15,325 nt of DNA from Deltaproteobacteria bacterium (GTDB taxonomy: Bacteria; Desulfobacterota; Anaeroferrophillalia; Anaeroferrophillales; Tharpellaceae): positions 1-15,325 of the forward strand of contig JAADEO010000171.1 of the NCBI GenBank assembly GCA_013153415.1, written 5' to 3'. Positions 7,553-14,550 of the stretch are shown here, piece by piece (the first letter of the stretch is position 1; each line of letters starts with the position of its first letter). The position numbers and the translations under genes are program-made. Below the pieces are notes generated by a model, which was not told where the DNA came from, searched no databases, and saw nothing but the letters and a program-made list of their open reading frames with translations.

Positions 7553-9229
7553 TCAGTAGATGATGATCCGACCCTCGACCTGCGGCCGGACCGGGCTGTG
7601 CCGGGCGACATACCGGGCCAGGGCATCGGCCATCAGAACCGTGGTATCGACCTTGTCCGCATCCGCGAAAACGTAGTGGCCATCACCGCCCGACGCCGGC
7701 CAGGAGTTGATATAGACGGTATAATTCGCTGTGGAAACGAGCGGTTGCCATCCTTTGCGTCGCAAAATCTCGACCTGAACCACCCGGCGGCCCGGCTCGA
7801 TGACCTCGACCAGGTTGCGACCATCGTAACGGCCGCAGAAGGAGGGCTCAGCGGGATCGATCACCACTCTAAAGGCCCGGCTCAGCTGCAGGAAGCCACC
7901 GGAACTGACCCGGCCGTCCAGCGGACAATTTCCACCCCCGAGGGCCGAGGCCGAGGCTTCGAGCAGGGCCTTGATCTGCTTTCCACTGAGCTCGGCCCGA
8001 ATAATCGTGTTGCCGAACGGCAGAATACTCAAGACATCCTTGCGCGACAGCGGACCGGCCGGATAGAGGCGGTCGCCGCGAATCGCGCCGCCGCTGACCA
8101 GCACCAGCGGGGGTTCCCCGTCCTCATCCCGAAACCAGTCGGCAACGGCGTCAGCAACGAGATTGCCGAGATTGCTCTCCCGGGTCCGCACCACCGACTT
8201 GCGACTGTCGAGAGCGACCCGGGTTTCGCCGACAGGTTCTCCGAGCCGCCGATCGAACTCGGCGACATATCCTTCGACATACTCGCGGACAGAATCCATC
8301 GAGCCCACTTTTTCATCGAGCCGGACGATCTCCCAACGCGGATCGATGATCCGCCCGGCGCATCTGCAACGGAATACACCGGCTTGGTCACCGCCGGCTC
8401 CGGCCTGAACGATGACGCACTCACCACCGTCCGGACGGGTCAAAGTTTCGTAAAGGATTTCATGGCTGTGCCCGCCAACGATCAGATCGAGGCCGGCGAC
8501 CGAGGACGCCAGCTCGCGGTCGCGGCTGCTGCCGCAATGACTCAGAGCGACAACCAGCCCGGCATTCCGGTCCCGCAACCACTCAACCATCCGCCGGGCG
8601 ACTCCGACGAGATCGCCATCGACCTCGACCTCATCGTCTTCGAGCTGGCAAACCCTTTTCAGATCGGGGGTGACGAGACCGAAAAAACCGAGCTTGAGGC
8701 CGCCGACCTCCATGATGATTCCCGGTTTGACGAGAGCGGCGAGATCGGGATGGGCGAACTCGAGATTGGCAGCGAGGATGGGGAAACGGGCCCGGGAGGC
8801 GGCAGCGGCATAGACCTCGATCCCCAGATCGAATTCATGATTTCCGGGAACCACGACATCATAACCGGCCAGGTTCATCGCTCCGATCTCGGGTTCGCCG
8901 GAAAAAACCGAGTAGAAGGCTCCCATCAAATCGTCGCCGGTTGAAACCAGCAGGACGCCGTCGACTTCGCTCTCCACCCGCCGGGCCAGGGCCGCGACCC
9001 GATCGAGACCCCCGATCGTAACTGCGTCATCACCGGTCAGCGGGGCGGGATAGATCCGGCTCTGGAGGTCGGCGGTGGTAACAATCGCCAGGCTCGGCGC
9101 CAGCCGGCCGATGACCTGATCATACCAGCTCGTACCGCCAGCCCCGACCGCCAGGCCCGGCAGGATGCAGAACCATACCCAAATCAGAACCGCCCCGGAC
9201 CATTCCCGAAACCGTTTCAGTTTTTTCAC
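7553..9229 (-). CDS. Periplasmic 5'-nucleotidase / cyclic phosphodiesterase family protein (UshA-like)
   Basis: The family hydrolyses extracellular nucleotides (and often cyclic nucleotides or UDP-sugars) in the periplasm using two metal ions. This 558-residue protein has a signal peptide (about 1-30, ending AVGA). The calcineurin-like metallophosphoesterase domain has GDD at 98-100, GNHEFD at 129-134, SHCG at 230-233 and GGHSH at 252-256. The C-terminal 5'-nucleotidase substrate domain has ESNLGNLVADAV (351-362), GGAIRGD (380-386), LPFGN (403-407), GGFLQLS (444-450) and GGDGHYVF. Length is close to UshA. The odd feature is the first metal motif: ADLQ at 53-56 keeps the Asp but has Gln where the family normally has His (D-x-H). 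The start is a GTG at 9227-9229 with an AAAGGA site seven bases upstream. The gene is transcribed away from the alpha/beta hydrolase, and its leader contains the duplicated element. The exact substrate is uncertain. Confidence 0.9.
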   Translation of the reverse strand: MKKLKRFREWSGAVLIWVWFCILPGLAVGAGGTSWYDQVIGRLAPSLAIVTTADLQSRIYPAPLTGDDAVTIGGLDRVAALARRVESEVDGVLLVSTGDDLMGAFYSVFSGEPEIGAMNLAGYDVVVPGNHEFDLGIEVYAAAASRARFPILAANLEFAHPDLAALVKPGIIMEVGGLKLGFFGLVTPDLKRVCQLEDDEVEVDGDLVGVARRMVEWLRDRNAGLVVALSHCGSSRDRELASSVAGLDLIVGGHSHEILYETLTRPDGGECVIVQAGAGGDQAGVFRCRCAGRIIDPRWEIVRLDEKVGSMDSVREYVEGYVAEFDRRLGEPVGETRVALDSRKSVVRTRESNLGNLVADAVADWFRDEDGEPPLVLVSGGAIRGDRLYPAGPLSRKDVLSILPFGNTIIRAELSGKQIKALLEASASALGGGNCPLDGRVSSGGFLQLSRAFRVVIDPAEPSFCGRYDGRNLVEVIEPGRRVVQVEILRRKGWQPLVSTANYTVYINSWPASGGDGHYVFADADKVDTTVLMADALARYVARHSPVRPQVEGRIIIY

Positions 9230-9256
9230 CGATTTTTCCTTTCAAAACCGCCGCAG

Positions 9257-9330
9257 TGCCAAAATGAACCTTGCCAGAAATCCGGCCGGGGATTATCATC
9301 GGACATCCGGAACCACGAACTTTCGCATCC
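9257..9330 (-). repeat. Duplicated leader element, copy B
   Basis: This is the second copy of the element at 2963-3036, here between the divergent nucleotidase and hydrolase genes and oriented with the nucleotidase. Its hairpin (9273-9286) reads GCCGG-AUUU-CUGGC in leftward RNA: one C of copy A is a U here, so the pairing is kept as G-U. The segments GUUCAUUUUGGCA and CCCCGGCCGGAUUUC are identical in both copies. Confidence 0.75.
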
Positions 9331-9345
9331 CTCGGGATAACGACC

Positions 9346-10131
9346 ATGAAGATCCTGTTGATCATCTTCACGCTTTCGCTGGCCCTCTATTGCCTGTTCG
9401 CGCTGATCATGTATATTACCCAGCGCAAACAAATCTATCTGCCGGGCCCGGAAAGCGACGCCCCCGGCTACGACAGCTTCCTCCTGCCGGTGGACCGGAC
9501 CGCCGATGGCGCTGAGATCCGTCTGAAAATCTGGCGACTGCATCCGGACTGCGGCCCGGCCCTGGTCTATTTCGGTGGCAACGCCGAGGAGGTTTCGGCG
9601 AATTGCGAAACCTTCGACCGGATCTTTCCCGCGCTAGCGGTCTACCTGGTCAATTACCGGGGCTATGGCGGCAGCGGCGGAAACCCCACGGAAAAGGCAC
9701 TTTGCCAGGACGCCCTGACGATCTTCGATCACCTCACAGCCAGGCATGTGAAGATCGCGGTCGTCGGCCGCAGCCTGGGCTCGGCCATCGCCATCCATCT
9801 CGCCGCCCAGCGGCCGGTAGCCAGAATGCTGCTGGTCACTCCCTTCGCTAGCCTGACCGGGGTCGTCCGGAGCCATTACTTCTTTCTGCCGGTCTCTTGG
9901 CTTCTCAAGGACCGCTATGACAACCTGGCCAAAATCGAGGCCGTCAGCGCCCCGACGACGATGATTATCGCCGGAAATGACGAGATCGTTCCCCGCCGGG
10001 AAAGCGAACTCCTGCAGCGCGCCTTCTCCGGAAAAGAGTGCAGGATGGTGATCATCCCCGGAGCGGGACACAACGACCTCGACCTCCACCCTCTGTACCG
10101 GCAGACCCTGGCCGGATTCGCCTCGGGATGA
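9346..10131 (+). CDS. Membrane-anchored alpha/beta hydrolase (ABHD13/BEM46-like)
   Basis: The ATG at 9346 gives 261 residues starting with a single hydrophobic helix (about 1-24) followed by basic residues, typical of the membrane-anchored ABHD13/Bem46 group. The alpha/beta hydrolase fold is complete: oxyanion segment VYFGGNAEE (74-82), YRGYGGSGG (104-112), nucleophile elbow GRSLGSA with Ser143, acid Asp212 in AGNDEIVP, and His242 in GAGHNDL. The family contains esterases or lipases of unclear physiological substrate, so I make no substrate claim. The upstream GGGA is a modest ribosome-binding site. An in-frame ATG at 9271 would add 25 residues from the leader repeat on the opposite strand and would place them ahead of the membrane helix, so it is rejected. 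The gene is divergent from the nucleotidase, with 116 bases between the starts. Confidence 0.9.
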   Translation: MKILLIIFTLSLALYCLFALIMYITQRKQIYLPGPESDAPGYDSFLLPVDRTADGAEIRLKIWRLHPDCGPALVYFGGNAEEVSANCETFDRIFPALAVYLVNYRGYGGSGGNPTEKALCQDALTIFDHLTARHVKIAVVGRSLGSAIAIHLAAQRPVARMLLVTPFASLTGVVRSHYFFLPVSWLLKDRYDNLAKIEAVSAPTTMIIAGNDEIVPRRESELLQRAFSGKECRMVIIPGAGHNDLDLHPLYRQTLAGFASG

Positions 10132-10333
10132 ATTTAGCCGCAGGCGATTTCTCACAGCCCGAATCCCGAACACCAGGACATTTCCCGCCCCGAATGGCTA
10201 CACCATTTCCCCAGGCATGTCAATCGGACCTCGCCCGCTTCCTGCCGACCGGAACAACCCCGGCGAAAAAAAGAGGGAGCCAACCGGTCATAAAAAATAC
10301 AATCCGGCAAAACACTCAAAAAAAATTTTTCTA

Positions 10334-10362
10334 TTGCATTTTCACGAAAAAATTCATATCAG
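10334..10362 (+). promoter_or_regulatory. Putative sigma-70-type promoter
   Basis: TTGCAT and TATCAG are separated by 17 bases in the AT-rich stretch ahead of the repeat-protein gene. Matches to consensus are only three and four of six. Position, composition and the A/T run just upstream support it, but it is weak evidence. Confidence 0.35.
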
Positions 10363-10373
10363 ATATCGATACT

Positions 10374-10387
10374 GGGGGATATCCCCC
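10374..10387. promoter_or_regulatory. Perfect palindrome GGGGGATATCCCCC, possible operator
   Basis: This is a 14-base perfect dyad just downstream of the putative -10 and about 93 bases before the ATG at 10480. It is preceded by further short dyads (GATATC, TATCGATA) in 10355-10371. The run of A rather than T after it argues against a rightward terminator. The position fits a repressor site over the transcription start region, or a 5'-leader hairpin with a four-base loop. Confidence 0.45.
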
Positions 10388-10479
10388 TAAAAAACCAGGA
10401 CCGCGGACAGACCGGTTTCTGGCGAATGCACGGCGTTCGACATGAACAAAACAATGTAAACAGCAAGGAAGGTACCGTC

Positions 10480-11901
10480 ATGACAAACAACAGATCACTA
10501 TCACCCCGTTTCACCCTGCTGGTAATGGTCCTGTTCATAATCGTTTTCTTTCTACCCGGCACCGGCCAGACGGCGCTGCTGCTGGAAGGAAAATTCTGCA
10601 AAAACGGCGAACCCCTGAATGCCGGCCGGGAGGCCTCGCTGACTCTGCGGATCTTCGACGATGAACTCGCCGGCCGCAAACTGTATGAAGAGACCCAGAA
10701 GATCAAAACCGGGGCCGGCCTCACCAAAGTGACTTTCGGACAGGGAGAGATCACCACCAGGAAACGGATGAGCGGCATCCCGGCGGACGAACTCTGGGTC
10801 GAGGTCGAACAGGATGGCGAAGTCCTGACTCCCAGGCTCGCTCTCGGCGAGTTGGGTTCGCTGAACGAACTGGCGGCACAGGAATTCAGCATCCAAGATG
10901 CGCACCTCAGAACTTCCGGCGCCGCAACCATGGTGATCGACAACAGCGGCATCCACCTGGGCGGGACCCTCGACATGGGAGGCGAATCGATCAGACTGGG
11001 CGGCGTCTCCCGCACCAGCTGGCCCTCCGGCAGCGGCGGCAGCGGCAGCAGCGACCTCGAGAGCCGGGTCGCAGCCCTCGAATACAAGCTCGCACATTTC
11101 AGCCGCTCCGGCAACGACGTCTATATCACCGGCGCCAACCTCCATATCAGAAGCGGCTCAGGCTCGACCAACGGTACCGTCAACGGCCTCGGCAACCTCA
11201 TCATCGGCTACAACGAATCCCGTAGCGGCAGCGAGGGCTCCGACGACCGCACGGGATCGCACAATCTCATCCTCGGCCGCAAACAGAACTACTCCTCGTA
11301 CGGAGGCCTGGTGGCCGGTTACCTGAATGCCATCAGCGGCCGCTACGCTACCATCACCGGCGGCGACCACAACTCCGCCAAGGGTCACTTCTCCGTTATC
11401 GCCGGCGGCGAACATAACACCACCGAGGGAGGGGATTCGGTTGTCGCCGGGGGCTACTACAACAGATGCTCCGGGGATCACGCCAGCATTTTCGGCGGCC
11501 ACTTGAATCACGCCACAGGTACATACTGCGCCACTCTCGGAGGCGAAAACAATAACAGCAAAGGCGAGTCCAGCACCGTTACGGGCGGACAGATGAACAT
11601 CGCCAATGGTTATTACTGCAGCATAAGCGGCGGCGGCTTCAATACCGCCAAGGGAAGCAGCACCAGCATCTGCGGCGGCTCCGGCAACGAGACCTACTCC
11701 AGCTACGGCGTGATTTGCGGTGGAAGCGACAACCAGCTTGACAGTGAATACGCCAGCATCACCGGCGGAAAAGATAATCAAGTCACCGCGGAATACGGCT
11801 CCGTTACAGGCGGGAAAGACAACGTTGCTATTTACAAATACAGCAGTATCACCGGAGGGCAAAGTCTACACACAACCAAAGATTACGAATGCCTGCCCTG
11901 A
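10480..11901 (+). CDS. Exported protein with coiled coil and YadA-head-like 15-residue repeats
   Basis: The protein has 473 residues from the ATG at 10480 (ribosome-binding site AAGGAAGG), with a signal peptide or anchor at about 9-31. Residues 33-125 form a beta domain of the kind often found at the start of repeat-rich bacterial surface proteins (EGKFCKNGEPLNAG, LRIFDDELAG, LYEETQKI, LWVEVEQDG, TPRLALG). A Gly/Ser linker (182-191) is followed by one short coiled coil (about 192-207). Residues 258-467 are 14 units of exactly 15 residues with core x-[SA]-x-[IV]-x-GG-x-x-N-x-x-x-G, as in the left-handed beta-roll of YadA heads. The coil plus beta-roll suggests a trimeric fibre. No YadA C-terminal membrane anchor follows and no frameshifted remnant is seen after the stop, so it is not a standard trimeric autotransporter. 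A secreted or lipid-free surface fibre or adhesin is likely; the ligand is unknown. A start at 10426 would add 18 unlikely residues before the signal peptide. Confidence 0.85.
   Translation: MTNNRSLSPRFTLLVMVLFIIVFFLPGTGQTALLLEGKFCKNGEPLNAGREASLTLRIFDDELAGRKLYEETQKIKTGAGLTKVTFGQGEITTRKRMSGIPADELWVEVEQDGEVLTPRLALGELGSLNELAAQEFSIQDAHLRTSGAATMVIDNSGIHLGGTLDMGGESIRLGGVSRTSWPSGSGGSGSSDLESRVAALEYKLAHFSRSGNDVYITGANLHIRSGSGSTNGTVNGLGNLIIGYNESRSGSEGSDDRTGSHNLILGRKQNYSSYGGLVAGYLNAISGRYATITGGDHNSAKGHFSVIAGGEHNTTEGGDSVVAGGYYNRCSGDHASIFGGHLNHATGTYCATLGGENNNSKGESSTVTGGQMNIANGYYCSISGGGFNTAKGSSTSICGGSGNETYSSYGVICGGSDNQLDSEYASITGGKDNQVTAEYGSVTGGKDNVAIYKYSSITGGQSLHTTKDYECLP
11251..11880 (+). repeat. 14 degenerate 45-bp tandem coding repeats
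   Basis: The DNA has a period of 45 bases, coding for the 15-residue beta-roll units. The most constant codons are those for Gly-Gly and Asn, as in RYATITGGDHNSAKG, DHASIFGGHLNHATG and EYASITGGKDNQVTA. Units are diverged at the DNA level, so the array is old or under diversifying selection rather than freshly expanded. The last three units drift from the consensus glycine at the unit end. Confidence 0.85.
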
Positions 11902-11990
11902 CCGGCAAGAGAATACTCTGACGATGCCCGGGCCATCCACTGGCAACTCAGGGAAACCGGCTCCATGAAATACACTGCCGTGATGAAGGT

Positions 11991-12014
11991 TTCCTTGATA
12001 ACGATAACAAGGAA
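11991..12014. other. Inverted repeat TTCCTTG-N10-CAAGGAA
   Basis: A seven-base perfect inverted repeat with a ten-base spacer, which holds a direct repeat of GATAAC, lies about 90 bases after the repeat-protein stop and 75 before the nitroreductase start. No T run follows, so it is not a standard terminator. A weak transcript end or a regulator site are possible. Confidence 0.3.
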
Positions 12015-12088
12015 GCACGACGTCCCGAGCCCAGCGAAAAAGCGCCCCCGGGGCGTGGGGTGCGAAAGCGACAATTTCGGAGAAAACG

Positions 12089-12625
12089 ATGATGATGCAT
12101 GACCAGGACAGTTCCCGGCAACTTGCAAGGCTGATCCGCTCCCGCCGCAGCGTGCGCCGTTTCGCGGGCCGGCCGGTGAGCGACAGGGAGATCGAAACCC
12201 TGCTCGAGGCGGCCCGTTGGGCGCCGTCCGGCCTCAACAACCAACCCTGGCGCTTCGTTATCATCCGGGACGGAAAACTGCGCCAGGAGATCGCCACTCT
12301 GACCAAATACGGCAAGATCATCGAAAATGCCCCGGTGAGCATCGCCGTCTTTCTCGACAATCAATCCCTCTATCACCGCGAGAAAGATATCCAGGGCATC
12401 GGCGCCGCCCTGCAGAACATCCTGCTGATGGCCCACGGACTGGGACTGGGCGCGGTCTGGCTCGGCGAGATCCTGAAAAACGCAAAACGGGTCGGCGAGC
12501 TTTTAGAGCTGCCGACCCGTTACGAGCTGATGGCGGTGGTCGCCGTCGGTCATCCCGACCCCGACCATAAGCCTCCGGTCAAGGAGCGCCGGCCGCTGGC
12601 GGAACTGGTCTTAAAAAGACTTTAG
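12089..12625 (+). CDS. Nitroreductase-family FMN oxidoreductase
   Basis: This 178-residue flavoprotein of the nitroreductase fold uses FMN and NAD(P)H to reduce nitro compounds, quinones or other acceptors; the natural substrate cannot be read from the sequence. Visible marks are the N-terminal phosphate-binding motif SRRSVRRF (18-25), the family hallmark WAPSGLNNQPWRFVII (44-59), and the FMN-contacting AHGLGLGAVWLGEI (115-128). The length matches the short, single-domain members, and no ferredoxin domain is fused. The start is the first of three tandem ATGs at 12089, with GGAG six bases upstream. It converges on the helicase gene, with only 24 bases between the stops, and has no obvious own promoter or operon partner. 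Confidence 0.9.
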   Translation: MMMHDQDSSRQLARLIRSRRSVRRFAGRPVSDREIETLLEAARWAPSGLNNQPWRFVIIRDGKLRQEIATLTKYGKIIENAPVSIAVFLDNQSLYHREKDIQGIGAALQNILLMAHGLGLGAVWLGEILKNAKRVGELLELPTRYELMAVVAVGHPDPDHKPPVKERRPLAELVLKRL

Positions 12626-12649
12626 GCTACCTTGTAATTTTGCAACAAC

Positions 12650-13915
12650 TCAGGCGGCCCGCCGACGACCCGAAACCTGCGGCCGCGAGCCCGAACGACC
12701 GTTGCCGCGATAACGGTTGCCGCCGCCTCTTTTATTGCGGCCGTCGCGGCGGAAGTTGACGAAGGTCTCCTCGTTGACGTCGGCTGGATTGCGGGAAAAA
12801 CCGTCGATATTCTCAACCGGGATCGAACGGCCGAGCAAACGTTCGATCGGCCTTAGAAGTTTCTCCTCGTCGGCGCTGACCAGCGAAACCGCGCTGCCGC
12901 TCAGACCGGCCCGGCCGGTCCGGCCGATGCGGTGGACATAGTCCTCGGCGACATTGGGCAGATCGAAATTGACGACGTGGGGCAGTTTCTCGATATCGAG
13001 CCCGCGGGCGGCGATATCGGTGGCCACCAGGACCTGGACCTTGCCCTTCTTGAAATCGCTCAAGGCCCGGGTGCGGGCCGTCTGGCTCTTGTTGCCGTGA
13101 ATCGCGGCGGCCTCAATTCCCTGTTTCTCGAGATAGGTAGCAAGCCGGTTGGCGCCGTGCTTGGTGCGGGTGAAGACCAGGGCCTGGCCCCACTCGTCCT
13201 CGGTGATGAGCTTGGCCAAAAGTTCCTTCTTGGCCTTCAGGCCGACCGGATGGACCACCTGGTCGACCTTCTCGGCGGCGGTATTGCGCCGGGCGACCTC
13301 GATGAATTCGGGCTGATTGAGCAGGCCGTCGGCCAGGCGCCTGATTTCGCCCGAGTAGGTGGCCGAAAAGAGCAGGTTCTGGCGTTTCGCCGGCAGCAGG
13401 GCGAGAACCTTCTTGATATCGTGGATGAAACCCATATCGAGCATCCGGTCGGCCTCGTCGAGAATGAGAATCTCGATCCCGGAAAGATCGACGGTGCGCT
13501 GACCGGCATGGTCGAGCAGCCGGCCCGGGGTCGCGACCAGGATATCGACCCCGCGGCGCAGGGCGCTGATCTGGGGATTGATGCCGACCCCGCCGAAGAT
13601 GATCGCGGTTTTCAGATGGAGACCGACTCCATAGTCGATCATCGAGGCGCCGACCTGGGCCGCGAGCTCCCGGGTCGGAGTCAGAACCAGGCAGCGCGGC
13701 CGCCGGCTGCGGTTTTTACTCTGCGACAGTTTCTGCAGTACCGGCAGGGCGAAAGCCGCGGTCTTGCCGGTACCGGTCTGGGCCCCGCCCATGACGTCGC
13801 GGCCCTCGAGAACCACGGGAATCGCCTGCGACTGGATCGGGGTGGGAATGGTGTAGCCCTGAGCGGCCACGTTTTTGATCAGTTCGGGCATCAGCCCTAA
13901 ATTGTTGAACGACAT
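12650..13915 (-). CDS. rhlE: DEAD-box ATP-dependent RNA helicase, RhlE type
   Basis: The 421-residue helicase unwinds short RNA duplexes; RhlE-type enzymes act in ribosome assembly and RNA decay. All motifs are present: Q motif GYTIPTPIQSQAIP (20-33), AQTGTGKT (45-52), PTRELA (80-85), GG (108-109), TPGRLLD (129-135), DEAD (153-156), SAT (184-186), LVFTRTKHGA, VATDIAARGLDI and HRIGRTGRAG (328-337). The tail from about 389 is Arg/Gly/Asn-rich, an RNA-binding extension common in RhlE. The opening FNNLGLMPELIKNVAAQGY matches RhlE more than SrmB, CsdA or DbpA, though subfamily assignment by eye is imperfect. The chosen ATG at 13913-13915 has GGGAGA ten bases upstream; the ATG at 13939 lacks a well-placed site. 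A possible -10 (TACAAT, complement of 13965-13970) lies upstream without a recognisable -35. The intrinsic terminator at 14044-14082 isolates this gene from transcription further upstream. Confidence 0.93.
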   Translation of the reverse strand: MSFNNLGLMPELIKNVAAQGYTIPTPIQSQAIPVVLEGRDVMGGAQTGTGKTAAFALPVLQKLSQSKNRSRRPRCLVLTPTRELAAQVGASMIDYGVGLHLKTAIIFGGVGINPQISALRRGVDILVATPGRLLDHAGQRTVDLSGIEILILDEADRMLDMGFIHDIKKVLALLPAKRQNLLFSATYSGEIRRLADGLLNQPEFIEVARRNTAAEKVDQVVHPVGLKAKKELLAKLITEDEWGQALVFTRTKHGANRLATYLEKQGIEAAAIHGNKSQTARTRALSDFKKGKVQVLVATDIAARGLDIEKLPHVVNFDLPNVAEDYVHRIGRTGRAGLSGSAVSLVSADEEKLLRPIERLLGRSIPVENIDGFSRNPADVNEETFVNFRRDGRNKRGGGNRYRGNGRSGSRPQVSGRRRAA

Positions 13916-14043
13916 ATAATCTATATCTCCCGGCCGCATTCCCTGCTTTCGGAATGGACCTTATATTGTAATGGCATGAAATTCGCCGCCGGGACCGGCG
14001 ACGGTAGATGGGAAACGACGGCCATTAACGCCTCATCCCCAAT

Positions 14044-14082
14044 AAAAAAAGACCGCTCTCTTACAGGTTAAGAAAACGGTCT
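14044..14082 (-). terminator. Intrinsic terminator for a leftward transcript
   Basis: Read leftward, AGACCG (complement of 14077-14082) pairs with CGGTCT (complement of 14050-14055). An inner TCTTA/TAAGA stem closes on a five-base loop, and seven T residues follow (complement of 14044-14050). A second hairpin (GCCGC-GGA-GCGGC, complement of 14092-14104) precedes it. There is no T run in the rightward direction. It therefore ends a transcript arriving from beyond 14100, before the helicase gene. Confidence 0.8.
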
Positions 14083-14104
14083 CAATCTCAGGCCGCTCCG
14101 CGGC

Positions 14105-14413
14105 TCAATTCAATCCGAGCCCAACGGTACAGCCTTTATAAAAACTTATCTTAAAACCGGAAAAACCACCATCTGCGGCCATTCTTCGCGGGTAACACCG
14201 TAAATAACATCCTCCATATAACACGTCCGAAAATTTAAAGCCAGTCAATAAAGAAACCACTTCGGATCCCGGCGTTAAAAACACGGATGCAAAGCGACTC
14301 TTCCCCCACCGGCAGAGGCAACTCGCCGGACCGTCAGCTCGATCGGGATTTCCGATCAAGCTGAAATTGGGCGAAATCATCTTAATCACCTGGAAACGGG
14401 TCGAACTTAACAC
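14105..14413 (-). ncRNA. Leftward transcription unit: possible structured small RNA, or a 102-residue ORF
   Basis: A terminator 22 bases beyond position 14105 implies that something is transcribed leftward here. The only ORF is 102 residues from a GTG at 14411-14413. It is Cys-rich, has no recognised domain and no good ribosome-binding site, and its base composition resembles the surrounding non-coding DNA. An internal ATG at 14378-14380 would give 91 residues. The RNA reading has support: the 12-base inverted repeat at 14335-14363 pairs completely only in the leftward transcript. I rank a structured RNA above the protein, but neither is proven, and the RNA ends given here are those of the ORF, not mapped ends. 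Confidence 0.35.
14335..14363 (-). other. Long stem-loop, 12-bp arms with five-base loop
   Basis: CAGCTCGATCGG-gattt-CCGATCAAGCTG pairs at 11 of 12 positions as DNA. The one mismatch is C-A in rightward RNA but G-U in leftward RNA, so the stem is complete only in the leftward transcript. It sits about 50-80 bases from the presumed 5' end of that transcript. Confidence 0.6.
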
Positions 14414-14423
14414 AAAATTAAAC

Positions 14424-14452
14424 TTGACAGAGAAAGGGCTAATAACCTAAAC
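14424..14452 (+). promoter_or_regulatory. Possible hydrogenase promoter (TTGACA box)
   Basis: A perfect -35 hexamer TTGACA lies at 14424-14429 in an AT-rich stretch about 120 bases before the hydrogenase start. The hexamer 17 bases downstream (CTAAAC) is a poor -10, and other AT-rich candidates (TATACA at 14461, TATAAA at 14500) are wrongly spaced for this box. I see no sigma-54 -24/-12 pair. Confidence 0.25.
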
Positions 14453-14510
14453 AGACTAAATATACACTTTTTTTGTGGTTTTATTTTGTTATTGCCATAT
14501 ATAAATAGTA

Positions 14511-14531
14511 TGGAAGCCGGCAACGCTTCCA
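14511..14531 (+). promoter_or_regulatory. Stem-loop in the hydrogenase leader
   Basis: TGGAAGC-cggcaac-GCTTCCA forms a perfect seven-base stem eight bases upstream of the GAGG ribosome-binding site (14539-14542) of the hydrogenase gene. Four A residues rather than T residues follow, so it is not a terminator. It may stabilise the mRNA or affect translation. Confidence 0.45.
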
Positions 14532-14550
14532 AAATTCCGAGGTAGAGCCC

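Larger units (their letters stand above)
10132..10479 (+). other. 348-bp intergenic region, AT-rich upstream of the repeat protein
   Basis: No convincing gene is visible on either strand. The first half has ordinary composition. From about 10286 to 10370 it becomes strongly AT-rich, with adjoining A and T runs near 10318-10330 (likely curved DNA), followed by the putative promoter and the palindrome listed separately. I find no intrinsic terminator for the hydrolase gene here. Confidence 0.6.
13916..14550. other. 635-bp intergenic region, AT-richer than its surroundings
   Basis: The region separates the divergent helicase and hydrogenase genes. It holds, from left to right, the helicase leader, a leftward intrinsic terminator (14044-14082), a small hairpin (14092-14104), a doubtful leftward ORF (14105-14413), a long hairpin (14335-14363), a TTGACA box (14424-14429), runs of T, and a hairpin ahead of the hydrogenase start (14511-14531). 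No tRNA or named small RNA is recognisable. Confidence 0.6.

Noticed and set aside
7598..8944. 448-residue rightward open frame opposite the nucleotidase
   Set aside because: Antisense shadow of a gene whose catalytic motifs are clear on the other strand.
10374..10400. GGGGGATATCCCCC considered as an intrinsic terminator of the hydrolase gene
   Set aside because: It is followed by TAAAAAA, not T residues, on the rightward strand, and lies about 240 bases past the stop.
11158..11862. 234-residue leftward open frame opposite the repeat protein
   Set aside because: Its regular Ala/Gly/Val pattern is the reverse reading of the 45-base repeats.
11251..11880. Tandem array considered as CRISPR or minisatellite
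   Set aside because: The period is exactly 15 codons in an open frame, there are no unique spacers, and the units are diverged protein repeats.
11868..12088. Frameshifted C-terminal anchor of the repeat protein
   Set aside because: No frame downstream of the stop encodes strands ending in an aromatic residue or any continuation of the repeats.
13916..14550. tmRNA, RNase P RNA, SRP RNA or tRNA in the long intergenic region
   Set aside because: None of their signature segments is visible on either strand.
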